Shown in pieces: positions 63,071 to 64,000 of a DNA stretch of 64,000 nt. The position numbers and the translations under genes were made by a program. Position 1 is the first letter of the stretch. The number at the start of each line of letters is the position of its first letter. This DNA comes from Acanthochromis polyacanthus (taxonomy: Eukaryota > Chordata > Actinopteri > Pomacentridae), in NCBI RefSeq assembly GCF_021347895.1, contig NC_067119.1, forward strand, positions 10,862,534 through 10,926,533, in the 5' to 3' direction. The notes under the pieces are model-generated. The model was not told the DNA's origin. It saw nothing but the letters and a program-made list of their open reading frames with translations, and ran no database searches.

Positions 63071-64000
63071 CCTGGTTCATCTGTCAGTCCAAGCTTCAAC
63101 TCTCCCCATTCTCCATTTTTTTGTTGTCCAGGTCTGTCTCTCTGTGTTCATGTTTCAACTATTTCCCTCCTGCTGCCTGATCTTGTTTATCCAGACTCAG
63201 GAGCTTATCAATCCATGGTCTTCACTTCACTCTCCACCAGATCGGTGATGTCGCCAATGTGGTACGAACACTATGGTCAACTCTCTGCTCCACTTCGTGT
63301 TTGTTGTAACTCACTCTATTGTCTCTTTAGCTCTGGTTTACTTGCTGCTCTGAGCCTGATCCACTGGAACCTCACTCAACACCAACTGCTTCAATTTCAG
63401 CACCACATCACCTGCATAATATCACTCCAGCCTGCTCAGCTCTTCATCTGGAGATCAGTCTGCAACTCTTAAGTCCTGCCTGCTCCTTCAGACTATTCCT
63501 GTCTCTCTATTCAGTGCCAACACCAAGCAACTCAAGACTTACTCCTCTGCAACTTTTCTTCCGTGAAACCTTGTTCCGATTACCGAGTTTTGCATTTGAA
63601 TAAACATCTCCTTTGTTCTTAACAGCATCTCATTAGAAAAAATATTGTGGAGTTTGAACCTCACATAACAGCAACTGATGGAGCCTCATATTTACTTCTG
63701 ACAGACTGTGGAATTATCCGCACAGAAGGACGACTATTTTTTTTTTTTAAGTCAGACTTCAAAAAATGCAAACCTGTCCTTCCTCCTGCAGGGAGATATA
63801 GTTTAACTGGGTCAAACATGGAATCTGATACCCCTTTAAATATCTCTGAGATACCATCTGTACTCGATTAATACTGCCTGCCTTGATGGGGATAATTTGA
63901 AATGATCCCTTCTCTGTTTTTTGCCTGTTTCTCACTTGATCTCACTTAGCTCAATGGAGGCAATTAGCTTAGAAAGTTTCTTTTTTAAAAGAAAATAATC
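63071..64000. other. Unrecognised sequence abutting the truncated Tc1-like element
   Basis: 63080-63640 is more GC-rich and pyrimidine-rich and ends with gaataaacatctcctttg (63598-63615), which looks like a polyadenylation region of a retroelement or processed transcript. No coding domain was found and no boundaries could be set. Confidence 0.35.

Overview
The window looks like teleost fish nuclear DNA. It is mostly AT-rich and non-coding, carries many (CA/GT)n microsatellites, and is scattered with decayed Tc1/mariner-like, hAT-like, SINE and other fish-type repeats. No complete host gene is visible. The only host-type coding sequence I can support is one short, GC-rich, conserved-looking terminal exon on the minus strand (44581-44742). 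Much of the window is therefore probably intergenic or intronic.

The standout is an apparently complete DIRS-type tyrosine-recombinase retrotransposon at 2713-8491 (5779 bp, + strand). It has 146-bp inverted terminal repeats, an internal complementary region (8167-8259) that reproduces the joined outer ends, and a GTT trinucleotide at each boundary. Three protein frames are undamaged: Gag (3274-4809), reverse transcriptase/RNase H plus a possible methyltransferase-like region (open 4793-7063, no ATG before 5036), and a frame ending in a tyrosine recombinase (4816-8103). By analogy with DIRS elements, Gag should package the RNA, RT/RNase H should copy it, the internal complementary region should template completion of the ends into a circle, and the recombinase should insert that circle at GTT. 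The recombinase frame stays open through about 749 codons that overlap the RT frame, which is the most unusual coding feature here. The Gag stop (GCC TGA TGA) sits where a +1 shift would enter RT and where re-initiation at ATG 4816 would enter the recombinase frame.

Layout: 1-2712, AT-rich DNA with a decayed Tc1-like copy (748-1558); 2713-8491, the DIRS element; 8985-9027, a perfect 19-bp hairpin; 9703-10943, a hAT element with an 8-bp target duplication; 13230-13910, diverged local repeats; 14167-14270, GT microsatellite; 19949-20237 and 20351-20706, interspersed repeats (the second has a diverged partner at 53060-53420); 23720-23995, a common fish repeat; 25704-26690, a minus-strand Tc1 relic with a nested retroposon tail; 26803-27045, a tRNA-derived SINE; 29767-30261, a hAT element with a perfect 8-bp duplication; 34267-34586, a fold-back element with a 9-bp duplication; 43.2-46.3 kb, microsatellite cluster plus the exon; 48978-49057, a minimal palindrome of two transposon ends; 56466-56982 and 58145-58979, more Tc1-like relics; 62113-63070, a Tc1-like element with a broken transposase.

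Most other open frames are chance frames or microsatellite translations and are left out. Family names below Tc1/mariner, hAT, SINE and DIRS are not assigned because no database search was possible.
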